A stretch of 64,000 nucleotides of DNA from CAYMZZ01 sp044463125. GTDB taxonomy: Bacteria > Bacteroidota > Bacteroidia > Chitinophagales > Chitinophagaceae. The DNA lies in NCBI GenBank assembly GCA_044463125.1, contig JBIQMS010000005.1, positions 62,001-126,000 of the forward strand, written 5' to 3'. Shown in pieces: positions 1 to 9,038 of this stretch. The notes below the pieces were generated by a model that was not told where the DNA came from, ran no database searches, and worked only from the letters and a program-made list of their open reading frames with translations. Each line of letters begins with the position of its first letter. The stretch's first letter is position 1. The position numbers and the translations under genes were made by a program.

Positions 1-335
1 TGCGCCATGCCGCGCGCTTTGATTTTGGTTGTCGACGTGCGCGTATCTTCATCCAGTTCTGTTTTCAGGTCTTCCAGAATTATTGACGACATCTGCCGTT
101 CCATATCTCTTTTGAAAATGCCAGGATTCTTGGCCACTGCACTTGCTTTAAATGCCTGCCATTGGGCGGCCGTCATTTTCATGCGCAATTCCAAATTGGC
201 ATCGCCCAGTTTATCGATATGAAAATCCAGTTCCTGGTTAAGTCCGGTAGGATCCTGTTGCTGCTGTCCAAACGCTGATGAGAATCTGACAAAGATGCAA
301 CTACAGAGGAGGACGATTGTGATAATATTTTTCAT
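1..335 (-). CDS. exported hypothetical protein (3' end cut by window edge)
   Basis: An open frame runs leftward from the ATG at 333-335 to the window edge without a stop, giving at least 111 residues. It begins with a typical Sec signal peptide (MKNIITIVLLCSCIFVRFSSAFGQ), followed by a polar, mostly helical stretch rich in Q, K, D and E. I recognise no family. It starts 23 bases after the stop of the transglutaminase-like gene on the same strand, so the two are probably co-transcribed, and it should act in the periplasm or outer envelope. The forward-strand open frame over the same bases is an antisense shadow. The C-terminal end lies outside the window. Confidence 0.75.
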   Translation of the reverse strand, partial: MKNIITIVLLCSCIFVRFSSAFGQQQQDPTGLNQELDFHIDKLGDANLELRMKMTAAQWQAFKASAVAKNPGIFKRDMERQMSSIILEDLKTELDEDTRTSTTKIKARGMA

Positions 336-358
336 AATTGAAATAGTTGAAGTGAGTG

Positions 359-2065
359 TTATCTCAGTGATGAAAGAATTTGTTGAGCTAATTGTTGATT
401 ATTCTGAACGGCTACGAGTAAGCCTTCTACCCGTCCATTGCGAACGCGCATTCCGCCGATCCATGGATACTGTTGGCCTGCAGCGGCGGAATATCCGCTT
501 AGCAAAGTGTAGCCATTCATGTTTCCGGCTTGCTGGTAAGCGACTTCTATACCGTTTCCATTTAGCAACATGCGTAGTTCTTCCATAGCCTGCTGAATGG
601 ATTGTGCATTTGGGAAATTATACACTTCCGCAGTGGCCGCCTGATTGGGGCAACGGATGACCGTAGTAAGCATCGGCAGATTGGGCCAGGGGTTCCTTAC
701 CACTTCCGATCCTCGGGGGTAAGAGAAGCTGATATTGCCGCTGTAGTTGACAAAACCTGCATTACCGCCACCGCCCGGATTGTTACCACCACCACCTGGA
801 TTGTTACCTCCGCCTGGATTGCGATTACCGCCACCGGGATTGTTTGCATCCATGCCCGGATTGGGTTGAAAAGCGAAGTTTTGTCCGCCGCCGTCCCATT
901 TTGCCGCCAGCTCATCTATTTTTTGGTTCGTGAAATTGTCTTCCTTCAGTTCCATGGGTTGCACACCGCGTTGCAGTTCTTCCGTTACATCTACGATATA
1001 GTAGCGGTCATCGCCCATTTGCAAGCGCTGGAAAAACTCCTCCAGTTGCTTCATGCCCTGTTGCATCGCTTCGTCCGCCGATTTGGAACCGCCAAGGCCG
1101 GCGCCGCCAATAGCTGTGGCTTCTATCGCATAGTACTGCCCGTTTAATTTGAAACCTGGATAGGCGTGACCCGGAATATAAAATACCACCGGATCCATAC
1201 CCGCATTGCGCATAACACTGGCATATAGAAAACTCAGTTCTATACAAAGACCTGTGTTGTTGCGTAGCACTTCGCGGGGCAAACGCACGCGTTGAACGAT
1301 AGTCTGTATATCACCCGTATTGGAAGGCACGCACTGCGTACTGCTGTACACCATTCCAGATCGAAGGGTAGCTTCGTAAATTCCTTTCAAAAAGCGTACG
1401 CCTTCTTCTGCAGTACGGGTAACGCCGGCTGTTTCACCCTTTAGAATTTTCTCCTGTATTTTACCTGTATAATACCGCACCACCGGATCTTCTGCCGTAA
1501 TAAAGCATACGGAGAGCGGATTATTCTGCATAATATCTGCATAGCTGGCAATCTCCGATGCCGGCATATCAGTGTATGCAAAATCGTCTGCTGCCATCAT
1601 GGTAAAAGTGAATGACTCTTTGATTTCTTTGCGATTGCCCGAGGGACCCCAGGAAATACGCAGCTCCGCTTTTTCTTTCGACTGACTGTTTTTTTCTGTG
1701 ATCTTCTGGTCAAAGGAGGGATACCCCATGGCTACAATCTGTTGACCAGGCAAAACATGCGGCGAGGTTATAGCCTCAGTCCATTCGTCTATATACTTCG
1801 GAATACGGTATTCCACTTTAAGGTCTTCAGCCATCTTATCACCATCGTTTTCAATTATGGCCTTGAACAAATTGTATCTGCCGCCCAACACATCAGGATT
1901 GGAATATACCTTATAAGCGGCGGGCATAATGTAGCTGGCGGGTTTGATTTTTACTTTCAGATCGGGCGAACCGCCGAAAAACCAGCCGTAGCTGAACAGG
2001 AGCGCACCGGCCACGAACAATATTAGCGGCACGAGCGCTTTTTTAAAAGAATTAGTGCGTTGCAT
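359..2065 (-). CDS. membrane-anchored transglutaminase-like protein
   Basis: A 568-residue protein with one N-terminal membrane segment (about residues 10-30, LVPLILFVAGALLFSYGWFF), so the bulk is probably periplasmic. Residues about 225-320 carry a transglutaminase-like core: Cys274 in NNTGLCIELS, a His in PGHAYPG, and an acidic residue in YYAIEATAI where the third triad member is expected (Glu rather than the usual Asp). After the core comes a low-complexity Asn-Pro-Gly linker (about residues 405-440), then a compact C-terminal domain of about 125 residues that I cannot name. Such proteins may be peptidases or peptide-crosslinking enzymes; the substrate cannot be told. It precedes the truncated exported protein in a probable two-gene operon. 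Confidence 0.75.
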   Translation of the reverse strand: MQRTNSFKKALVPLILFVAGALLFSYGWFFGGSPDLKVKIKPASYIMPAAYKVYSNPDVLGGRYNLFKAIIENDGDKMAEDLKVEYRIPKYIDEWTEAITSPHVLPGQQIVAMGYPSFDQKITEKNSQSKEKAELRISWGPSGNRKEIKESFTFTMMAADDFAYTDMPASEIASYADIMQNNPLSVCFITAEDPVVRYYTGKIQEKILKGETAGVTRTAEEGVRFLKGIYEATLRSGMVYSSTQCVPSNTGDIQTIVQRVRLPREVLRNNTGLCIELSFLYASVMRNAGMDPVVFYIPGHAYPGFKLNGQYYAIEATAIGGAGLGGSKSADEAMQQGMKQLEEFFQRLQMGDDRYYIVDVTEELQRGVQPMELKEDNFTNQKIDELAAKWDGGGQNFAFQPNPGMDANNPGGGNRNPGGGNNPGGGGNNPGGGGNAGFVNYSGNISFSYPRGSEVVRNPWPNLPMLTTVIRCPNQAATAEVYNFPNAQSIQQAMEELRMLLNGNGIEVAYQQAGNMNGYTLLSGYSAAAGQQYPWIGGMRVRNGRVEGLLVAVQNNQQLAQQILSSLR

Positions 2066-2327
2066 TAAATGATGGTTTTGAGTGGAAGAAAAGGGTTGTA
2101 CCAGTATAAATCAGGGAGTGTATCAGAAGGTGAACAGGCAGAGGGAGTTTTTTTTGGAAAATGTAGAAGCGCCGGGCTTTTGCCAGATTGACCTTCCTGG
2201 TTATTAAAGGCCTGCTTTGGTTAAACCAGGGTTTTCGTAGAAAAGCGATCAGGTTGGATGAGTAAGGAACTCAAAAAAAGTGGAGCAAGGGGTGGGTTCT
2301 TCGAAGAAACTGCCATTAGCCCCAAAG

Positions 2328-2365
2328 AAAAATCCCTGATAACCGCCAGGTTATCAGGGATTTTT
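2328..2365 (-). terminator. intrinsic terminator of tRNA-Ser
   Basis: A perfect 17-bp inverted repeat (AAAAATCCCTGATAACC and its complement) with a 4-base loop. It begins two bases past the tRNA 3' end on the minus strand and ends in a run of T. The symmetric A/T ends could make it work in both directions. Confidence 0.9.
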
Positions 2366-2366
2366 G

Positions 2367-2451
2367 CGGAGAGAGAGGGATTCGAACCCCCGGAGGTGTT
2401 ACCCTCAACGGTTTTCAAGACCGCCGCAATCGACCACTCTGCCATCTCTCC
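2367..2451 (-). tRNA. tRNA-Ser (anticodon TGA)
   Basis: Read on the minus strand, the gene folds as a class II tRNA. The acceptor stem is GGAGAGA paired with TCTCTCC, with discriminator G. The anticodon arm contains CTTGAAA with anticodon TGA. There is a long variable arm (GAGGGTAACACCTC), and a T arm GGGGG-TTCGAAT-CCCTC. The size is 85 bases with no encoded CCA. The long variable arm and the TGA anticodon both identify serine. A matching promoter lies just upstream and a terminator just downstream, so it is a single-gene unit. Confidence 0.96.
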
Positions 2452-2455
2452 GGCG

Positions 2456-2485
2456 CAAAAATAAGGGCATCGGCCTAATTGGCAA
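2456..2485 (-). promoter_or_regulatory. Bacteroidota-type promoter of tRNA-Ser
   Basis: On the minus strand TTG (2483-2485) is followed after exactly 19 bases by TATTTTTG (2456-2463). This matches the Bacteroidota sigma-A consensus TTG-N19-TAnnTTTG. The -7 box ends 4 bases before the tRNA 5' end. Confidence 0.85.
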
Positions 2486-2687
2486 AAAGCCAATGACTTT
2501 ATTTCTATTCGTTTATTGGCCGATTTGGCCATTCGCCGTTCCGCTTTTGCCCTTTGCCACGAATGCTATAAATTCGGTTATTCGGATTTATATCACTAAA
2601 TCCACAACTACGAAACGAATGCCTCCCTGAGATGGATCCCTTGTTGGGATACCCGGTCTACTGAATAATCATACCTAAATTTTCTGC

Positions 2688-5249
2688 ATGAACTGGCATA
2701 CCCTTTCGGTGGCGAATAGTTTTGAAAAGGCCCAATCGGGTACAAAGGGTCTTTCGCAAGTGGAGGCCACTGAAAGACGCCTGCGTGATGGGCCCAACGA
2801 ATTGCTCGAAAAAGCCCGCAAATCGCCCATCATTATCTTCTTTTCCCAATTCAAAGACTTCATGATTCTGGTGCTGATGGCAGCCGCCATCATTTCAGGC
2901 ATTGTAGGTGATCTTTCTGATACGATAATCATCCTGGTGATCGTGGTATTGAATGCCGTTGTGGGCTTTGTGCAGGAATACCGCGCGGAAAAGTCGATGG
3001 AAGCCCTCAAGAAAATGGCCGCCCTGCAAACCCAGGTGATGCGCGATGGAAGGATTCAAACTATTGATTCCTCTCAACTGGTACAGGGCGACCTGGTATT
3101 GCTGGAAGCGGGCAATATCATACCCGCCGATCTGCGCTTTGTTGAAATCCACAGTCTCCGTGTAAACGAATCGGCGCTCACGGGTGAATCGGTGCCGGTG
3201 GATAAACTGAGCGGGGAAATAAAGGAGGCTGACCTGCCGCTGGGCGACCAGCTCAACATGGGCTACAAAAGCACCCTGGTTACCAATGGTCGCGCCAGGG
3301 GATTGGTGGTGGCCACCGGTATGCACACGGAGATTGGCCGAATCGCCAGCATGCTCCAGCAAAAAGAATCGGTAACGCCCCTGCAAAAGCGTATGGCCGA
3401 TTTCAGCCGCAAGCTCAGCTACCTGGTGTTGCTGATCTGCGCCGTGCTCTTTGTGGCTGGTATCCTGCGAGGTGAGCCGGCTTATACCATGTTGTTGCTG
3501 GCAATATCACTGGCCGTAGCTGCCATTCCGGAGGCATTGCCCGCGCTCATTACCGTCTGCCTTTCGATGGGTGCACGCAGGCTCGTGCGAAAAAATGCGC
3601 TGGTGCGCAAGTTGCCCGCGGTAGAAACCCTGGGCTCGGTGAATTTTATCTGTTCCGACAAAACCGGAACGCTCACCATCAACCGGATGCGGGTGGTACA
3701 AAGCGAAAGCGTTTCCCCGGAACCCCTGTATGAACAATACGATGCTTTTGCCATCGCACTCGCGCTGAATAATGATGTAACCAAATCGGAGAACAACGAA
3801 CTCCTGGGCGATCCCACCGAAATTGCCTTGTCGGAGTTTTTTGTGGAGCAGCATTCGGTGGATGAAATCCGGCGCTTGCGCAAACAACTCAAAAGGGTGG
3901 AAGAGATACCTTTCGATAGCGACCGGAAAATGATGACTACCGCGCACGAAATGAATGGACGAATCCTGATTGTGTCGAAAGGCGCTATGGAATCCATTAC
4001 AGATGCGCTGGATGATACGGCTTCGGCGGAAAGCTGGCAGGAAAAGGCCGATGAATGGGCACGCAATGGTATCCGGGTGATGGCTTTCGCTTATAAGATA
4101 CTGGATCGCTTGCCCGCAACTTTCTCTTACGAAGAGGCTGAGCGGGGCTTGAAACTGGCCGGCATCGCCGGCATGATTGACCCGCCACGCGAAGAAGTGA
4201 AGGATTCTATAGCGGAATGTAAGGCAGCGGGAATCCATACCGTAATGATTACCGGCGACCACCTGGCTACGGCTTCTGCCATCGCGAAAGAACTGGGGAT
4301 ACTGGGTCCCAAGGATATGGCGATTTCGGGTCGGGAACTGCAGGCGATGGATGATGAAGTGTTTTTCGATAAAGTGGATCATATCCGTGTATATGCACGC
4401 GTATCGCCCGACCAAAAACTGCGGATTGTGAAAGCGCTACAAGCGCGCAATTATTTTGTGTCGATGACGGGTGATGGCGTTAACGACGCCCCTTCCCTGA
4501 AAGCCGCGAATATAGGCGTGGCCATGGGCATTACCGGCACGGATGTGAGCAAGGAATCGGCCCACATGATTTTGCTGGATGACAATTTCGCCACCATCGT
4601 GCGGGCGGTGAAAGAAGGAAGACGTATTTATGATAATATCCGCAAGTTCATCAAATACATTATGACATGCAACAGCGCGGAAATATGGATCATGGTGCTG
4701 GCACCCATGCTGGGCCTGCCCATTCCGCTATTGCCGGTGCATATCCTTTGGGTGAATCTTGTAACGGATGGCCTGCCCGGACTCGCACTCGCCGGCGAAA
4801 AGGCGGAGAAAGATATCATGCAACGGCCGCCGCGCAAGGCCAATGAAAGTCTTTTTGCTGATGGCATCGGCTATCATATTGCCTGGGTAGGCATACTGAT
4901 GGCGGGTGTGGTGCTGGGCTTGCAAGGCTGGGCTATTTACCATGGACATGAAGCCTGGCAGACCATGGTATTCGCATCCTTGTCGTTTGCGCAACTGGGG
5001 CATATTATGGCCATCAAGAGCGAAAGGCAATCCATATTCAGCCGCGATCTTTTCTCCAATCTTCCGCTACTGTTTACCGTGCTGCTTACGTTTGCGCTGC
5101 AATTCGCGGTGATCTATACACCCATAGGCAATCAGCTCTTAAAAACCCAGCCGCTAACGGCAGAGCAATTGCTGGTATGCCTTGGCAGCTCGATGCTGGT
5201 ATTGTTGGGAGTGGAGGTGGAGAAGAGGGTGAGGAGACGTACTACGTAA
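2688..5249 (+). CDS. Ca2+-type P-type ATPase (P2A family)
   Basis: An 853-residue cation pump of the usual length. Visible in order: the N-terminal cation-ATPase domain, the actuator motif LTGESVPV (about 164-171), M4 with IPEALP (about 280), phosphorylation motif DKTGTLT (Asp324), TGDGVNDAP of the hinge (about 595-603), M5 with NSAE and M6 with NLVTDGLP. The Glu in M4, Asn/Glu in M5 and Asn/Thr/Asp in M6 correspond to Ca2+-site ligands known from SERCA, so Ca2+ (or Mn2+) export at the inner membrane is the best guess. The last codons (CGT ACT ACG TAA) lie inside an ACGT heptad array, so an intergenic repeat supplies the C-terminal Arg-Thr-Thr and the stop. Confidence 0.92.
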   Translation: MNWHTLSVANSFEKAQSGTKGLSQVEATERRLRDGPNELLEKARKSPIIIFFSQFKDFMILVLMAAAIISGIVGDLSDTIIILVIVVLNAVVGFVQEYRAEKSMEALKKMAALQTQVMRDGRIQTIDSSQLVQGDLVLLEAGNIIPADLRFVEIHSLRVNESALTGESVPVDKLSGEIKEADLPLGDQLNMGYKSTLVTNGRARGLVVATGMHTEIGRIASMLQQKESVTPLQKRMADFSRKLSYLVLLICAVLFVAGILRGEPAYTMLLLAISLAVAAIPEALPALITVCLSMGARRLVRKNALVRKLPAVETLGSVNFICSDKTGTLTINRMRVVQSESVSPEPLYEQYDAFAIALALNNDVTKSENNELLGDPTEIALSEFFVEQHSVDEIRRLRKQLKRVEEIPFDSDRKMMTTAHEMNGRILIVSKGAMESITDALDDTASAESWQEKADEWARNGIRVMAFAYKILDRLPATFSYEEAERGLKLAGIAGMIDPPREEVKDSIAECKAAGIHTVMITGDHLATASAIAKELGILGPKDMAISGRELQAMDDEVFFDKVDHIRVYARVSPDQKLRIVKALQARNYFVSMTGDGVNDAPSLKAANIGVAMGITGTDVSKESAHMILLDDNFATIVRAVKEGRRIYDNIRKFIKYIMTCNSAEIWIMVLAPMLGLPIPLLPVHILWVNLVTDGLPGLALAGEKAEKDIMQRPPRKANESLFADGIGYHIAWVGILMAGVVLGLQGWAIYHGHEAWQTMVFASLSFAQLGHIMAIKSERQSIFSRDLFSNLPLLFTVLLTFALQFAVIYTPIGNQLLKTQPLTAEQLLVCLGSSMLVLLGVEVEKRVRRRTT

Positions 5250-5376
5250 TACGTTTTACGTAGTACGTTTTGCGTTGGGTTTAGAGTTTAATGTTTAAAG
5301 TTTAAAGTTTGATGTTTAAGGTGCAAAGATTACTTTTTATAGTCACGGCAATAAACTCTAAACCCTAAACCTTAAG
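5237..5376. repeat. heptad inverted-repeat element R1
   Basis: The left side has an ACGT-class heptad array (5237-5275: ACGTACT, ACGTAAT, ACGTTTT, ACGTAGT and so on), followed by TTTAGGG-class heptads (5277-5320). A short A/T-rich core follows, then a reverse-complement CCCTAAA-class arm (5352-5376). A right-hand ACGT arm is missing, so the element is one-sided in its outer shell. Its left edge overlaps the end of the P-ATPase gene, including the stop codon. Confidence 0.8.
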
Positions 5377-5386
5377 CATTCATGCT

Positions 5387-5394
5387 TACCTTTG
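5387..5394 (+). promoter_or_regulatory. -7 promoter box of the sulfatase gene
   Basis: TACCTTTG fits TAnnTTTG. Transcription would start near 5400, which favours the TTG at 5419 as start codon over the TTG at 5392 inside the box. No TTG is visible at the -33 position. Confidence 0.55.
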
Positions 5395-5418
5395 ACTTTC
5401 TCTATTAATCATTCGGAA

Positions 5419-6852
5419 TTGAAACGATCATTATTTTCTTTACTCTTTATTCTCTCCTTTGCTTATTTATGCCCTGCGCAGCGGGTGGGAAGGCCGAATA
5501 TTGTTTTTATCCTTGCGGATGATTTGGGTTATGGAGATCTCGGTTGCTATGGACAACAACAGATTCGCACGCCGCATCTCGATTCAATGGCACAGATGGG
5601 TATGCGCTTTACCCAGCACTATGCCGGTTCGCCGGTATGTGCCCCATCGCGGGCTGTATTGATGACGGGCCGCGATCCCGGACACGCGCGGGTGCGGGGC
5701 AACTATGAGAAGGGGCCGCAGGGATTTGGTGCCGGTTATGCCTTACGCGACGAAGACCTGACCCTCGCTGAACTGCTCAAAGCACAGGGATATCAAACTG
5801 GTCTGGTAGGCAAATGGGGCTTGGGCGTTCAGGGTACCAGCGGAGAGCCCAGGCTGCAGGGTTTTGACTATAGCTATGGTTACCTCAACCAGGGGCACGC
5901 TCATTTTCAGTTCCCGGATCATCTGTTTCGCAACGGCGAAAAAATTGCGATAGACGCCAATCGTAATGGAAAAGAAGGAGCCTACAGCACGCATTTGTTT
6001 ACGCAGGAAGCGATTCAGTTTATCGAAAGGTCTAAATCCGCGCCTTTTTTCCTATACCTCGCTTACAGTACACCCCATGCCGAATTGCGGGTGCCAGATG
6101 ATTCCATTTTCAAAAGCTATAAGGGGAAATTTGAGGAGAAGCCCTTCCGACCCAGGCAGCGGGATCCAATGCCCGCCGATTATTCAGGTCCTTATGGGCC
6201 ACAGGAGTTTCCAAATGCGGCCTATGCCGCCAGTGTAACCCATATCGACCAATCGGTAGGCGAACTGATGCGCTATTTGCGGGATAATGATTTACTGGAA
6301 AACACGCTCGTTATATTCACCAGCGATAATGGTCCCGCCCGCGAAGGGGGAGCTGAGCCTGATTTTTTTCAAAGCAGTGGCGGCTTAAGGGGGATAAAGC
6401 GGGATTTGTATGAGGGCGGGATCAGGGTGCCACTGATAGCCGTTTGGCCAAGCCGAATCATGGCTGGTCATGTAAACGGAACGATCAGTGGATTCCAGGA
6501 CTGGCTTCCCACGATGGCCGATATTGCAGATGTGGAGGATTTCAAAAAAATAAAATCGGAGGGGATCAGCCTGCTGCCGGCACTACAACTTCACAAAGTA
6601 TTATTTGGCGGCGCACCCCGCTATCTTTACTGGGAATTTCATGAAAACAAAAGCAGCGAGCAGGCCATTCGTTGGGGCAAATGGAAGGCCATTAGGCATT
6701 CACCAAAAGGGCCACTGGAACTTTACGACCTTGGTAAAGATCCGGCAGAAAAAACGAATGTCGCAGACGACAATAAAAGAGTAGTCAAAAAACTAAAAAG
6801 GAGACTGGCGAAAGCGAGGGAAGAGCATGAGCTGTGGAGAATGAAGATGTAG
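5419..6852 (+). CDS. secreted sulfatase (S1-type arylsulfatase family)
   Basis: From the TTG at 5419 the protein has 477 residues and opens with a clean signal peptide (MKRSLFSLLFILSFAYLCPAQ). I chose this start over the in-frame TTG at 5392 because that one overlaps the promoter box. The metal-binding motif NIVFILADDLGYGD is at the N-terminus. The formylglycine motif is CAPSR with Cys74, the Cys-type that needs maturation by a formylglycine-generating enzyme. TSDNGP and a conserved YSTPHAE complete the site. It hydrolyses a sulfate ester, probably on a polysaccharide or glycan in the periplasm. No SusC/SusD pair is adjacent, so the substrate cannot be inferred. Confidence 0.9.
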   Translation: MKRSLFSLLFILSFAYLCPAQRVGRPNIVFILADDLGYGDLGCYGQQQIRTPHLDSMAQMGMRFTQHYAGSPVCAPSRAVLMTGRDPGHARVRGNYEKGPQGFGAGYALRDEDLTLAELLKAQGYQTGLVGKWGLGVQGTSGEPRLQGFDYSYGYLNQGHAHFQFPDHLFRNGEKIAIDANRNGKEGAYSTHLFTQEAIQFIERSKSAPFFLYLAYSTPHAELRVPDDSIFKSYKGKFEEKPFRPRQRDPMPADYSGPYGPQEFPNAAYAASVTHIDQSVGELMRYLRDNDLLENTLVIFTSDNGPAREGGAEPDFFQSSGGLRGIKRDLYEGGIRVPLIAVWPSRIMAGHVNGTISGFQDWLPTMADIADVEDFKKIKSEGISLLPALQLHKVLFGGAPRYLYWEFHENKSSEQAIRWGKWKAIRHSPKGPLELYDLGKDPAEKTNVADDNKRVVKKLKRRLAKAREEHELWRMKM

Positions 6853-6854
6853 GT

Positions 6855-7014
6855 TTTGAGTTTAGGGTTTAAAGTTTAAAGTTTAGTGTTTGAATGGTGA
6901 GAAACGAAGAGAGACGGATAATATTTGGATCTAATCAGGATTCTCAAAACTCTTTCCTTAAACCTTAAACTCTAAACCCTAAACTTTTCAACAAATCAAC
7001 GAATCAACGAATCA
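6855..7014. repeat. heptad inverted-repeat element R2 with octad tail
   Basis: TTTAGGG-class heptads (6855-6892) face a reverse-complement CCCTAAA-class arm (6957-6988) across a 64-base core. Directly after, an 8-bp class repeats (AATCAACG at about 6992-7014) up to the start codon of the ABC transporter. There is no ACGT shell. The element fills the gap between the sulfatase stop and the ABC gene start. Confidence 0.7.
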
Positions 7015-8850
7015 ATGAAGCATTTACGTGCTGTCTACAAATATTTCTGGAAGTACCGAATAAGGCTGTCGGTAGGGTTATTATTCGTGGTTTTGTCCAA
7101 CTATTTCACTGTGCTGGCGCCGCAGATAACGGGTTATGTGATCGATTTTGTACAGCGGAGCCTGAACCTTCCCGGCTATATCCCGAGAGAGAATAATACA
7201 GCCGGCTATGACGTGATGGTGCGTAAATTCACCGCATGGCTGGCATCCTCCTCTTTTTCCTGGGAAAAAGTGGTGGCCATCTGCGGGCTCACCATTCTTT
7301 TCCTCGCTTTGTTGCGCGGCTTTTTTCTGTTCCTGATGCGGCAAACCATTATCGTGATGAGCCGGCATATAGAGTATGATCAGAAAAATGAAATTTACCG
7401 GCATTACCAGAAACTGGACCTCGCTTTCTACAAACGCAACAGCACGGGCGACCTGATGAATCGTATCGCAGAGGATGTGAGCCGCGTGCGGATGTTTACG
7501 GGGCCGGCCATCATGTACCTGGCCAACCTGGTAGCGGTGATTTCGCTGGCCGTGTATTTTATGCTGATGCGCGATCCCATGCTCACGCTCTACGCCCTGT
7601 TGCCGCTGCCGATACTGGCTGTGGCAATCTATTATGTAAATACTACCATTCACCAGAAAAGCGAAAAGATACAGGAAGCATTAAGCGACTTAACGACCAA
7701 CGCACAGGAAAGCTATGCGGGCATACGCGTTATCAAATCTTTTGTTCAGGAAAAAGCCATGCTGGGATTTTTCGCCCGCAACAGCGAAAATTACCGGCAA
7801 TCCGCTATTGGCCTCGCAAAGGTGGAAGCCTTTTATTTTCCTTCCATCACCCTGTTGATTGGCATCAGTACCCTGCTCACCATCATGATTGGTGGTCTCT
7901 ATCATATTCAGGACCCTGCCAGGATCGGGCTCGATACCATTGTGGAGTTTGTGATGTATGTAAACATGCTCACCTTTCCCGTTAGCGCTATTGGTTTAAC
8001 CGCCAGCATGATTCAGCGGGCGGCTGCGTCGCAAAAAAGGATCAATGCATTCCTGAGTACGGAGCCCGCCATTCAGAATCCGCCCGCTGCCCGCGATTTT
8101 CAGTTTAAGGAGGAAATATGCTTCCGCGACATTGCATTCCGTTATCCAGATACAGGAATTCGTGCCCTCGCCCAGTTCAACCTGCGCATTAAGAAAGGCC
8201 AGAAAGTAGCGGTAGTGGGGCGAACGGGCAGCGGCAAAACCACGCTGGCGCAACTGATGCTGCGCATGTTTGATCCCGATGCGGGCGCTATTGAAATTGA
8301 TGGCAAAGATCTGCGGCAGATGGACCTGATCCGGATGCGGGAAGCCCTGAGCTATGTACCGCAGGATGTATTTCTTTTCAGCGATACTGTGCGCAACAAT
8401 ATCGCTTTTGGCCTCGATAAGGTCAGCCGGGAGCAGGTAGAAGAAGCGGCACGCCTCGCCTGTGTACACGAAGATATCATTGGCTTTGATCAGGGCTATG
8501 AAACCGCCATAGGCGAAAGGGGGGTAACGCTCAGTGGAGGGCAAAAACAACGGATTTCCATAGCCCGGGCATTGGTAAGGCAACCTGAACTGCTGATATT
8601 CGATGATTGCCTGAGCGCGGTGGATGCAAGGACAGAAAAAGAGATCATGGGCAATTTGCGCGATTACATGGAGGATAAGACGGCCATTTTTATCACTCAC
8701 CGGATTTTCGCGCTGATGGATTTTGATCAGATCATCGTGCTCGACCAGGGAAAAATAGTGGAACATGGCACGCATGCCAGCCTGCTCGCGCAGGATGGCT
8801 ATTATGCCAGCCTTTACCGGCGACAGCAGGAAACGGGTGAAAGGGAATGA
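7015..8850 (+). CDS. ABC exporter, fused membrane and ATPase domains
   Basis: A 611-residue half-transporter. Residues 1 to about 330 hold six membrane segments; residues about 355-611 hold the ATPase domain. Motifs: Walker A GRTGSGKTT (about 402-410), signature LSGGQKQR (about 506-513), and Walker B LLIFDDCLSAVD, where Asp stands at the usual catalytic Glu. That substitution is common in the MdlA-like branch and suggests an asymmetric heterodimer, but no partner gene is adjacent. It is a type IV-fold multidrug or lipid exporter in the inner membrane; the substrate is unknown. It stands alone between repeat element R2 and the PUR gene. Confidence 0.9.
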   Translation: MKHLRAVYKYFWKYRIRLSVGLLFVVLSNYFTVLAPQITGYVIDFVQRSLNLPGYIPRENNTAGYDVMVRKFTAWLASSSFSWEKVVAICGLTILFLALLRGFFLFLMRQTIIVMSRHIEYDQKNEIYRHYQKLDLAFYKRNSTGDLMNRIAEDVSRVRMFTGPAIMYLANLVAVISLAVYFMLMRDPMLTLYALLPLPILAVAIYYVNTTIHQKSEKIQEALSDLTTNAQESYAGIRVIKSFVQEKAMLGFFARNSENYRQSAIGLAKVEAFYFPSITLLIGISTLLTIMIGGLYHIQDPARIGLDTIVEFVMYVNMLTFPVSAIGLTASMIQRAAASQKRINAFLSTEPAIQNPPAARDFQFKEEICFRDIAFRYPDTGIRALAQFNLRIKKGQKVAVVGRTGSGKTTLAQLMLRMFDPDAGAIEIDGKDLRQMDLIRMREALSYVPQDVFLFSDTVRNNIAFGLDKVSREQVEEAARLACVHEDIIGFDQGYETAIGERGVTLSGGQKQRISIARALVRQPELLIFDDCLSAVDARTEKEIMGNLRDYMEDKTAIFITHRIFALMDFDQIIVLDQGKIVEHGTHASLLAQDGYYASLYRRQQETGERE

Positions 8851-8960
8851 GCGAAGGCAGGCCTAATACCCTCAAAACCATGGGAAGCAAGCCAAACATG
8901 TTTGATTTCATGGCTTTCATGACAGAATTTGCCTCGGAAAACCAAAAAAATATGCCCGAT

Positions 8961-8990
8961 TTGGCTGTTTCAAAAACATCTCTATATTTG
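8961..8990 (+). promoter_or_regulatory. Bacteroidota-type promoter of the PUR gene
   Basis: TTG (8961-8963), 19 bases, TATATTTG (8983-8990): an exact match to TTG-N19-TAnnTTTG. It gives a leader of about 40 bases before the GTG start of the PUR-type gene. Confidence 0.85.
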
Positions 8991-9038
8991 TAAATCGCTA
9001 AACTTTAAGCTATTTAATAATCTGTAAAAATTACGAAC

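Noticed and set aside
7..222. Plus-strand open frame at the window start
   Set aside because: It is antisense to the open frame on the minus strand (1-335), which has a clear signal peptide and normal codon use.
5277..5320. Plant-type telomere DNA (TTTAGGG) as contamination or a linear-chromosome end
   Set aside because: TTTAGGG-like units occur at eleven internal loci, are degenerate, lie between bacterial genes on both sides, and are nested with other classes.
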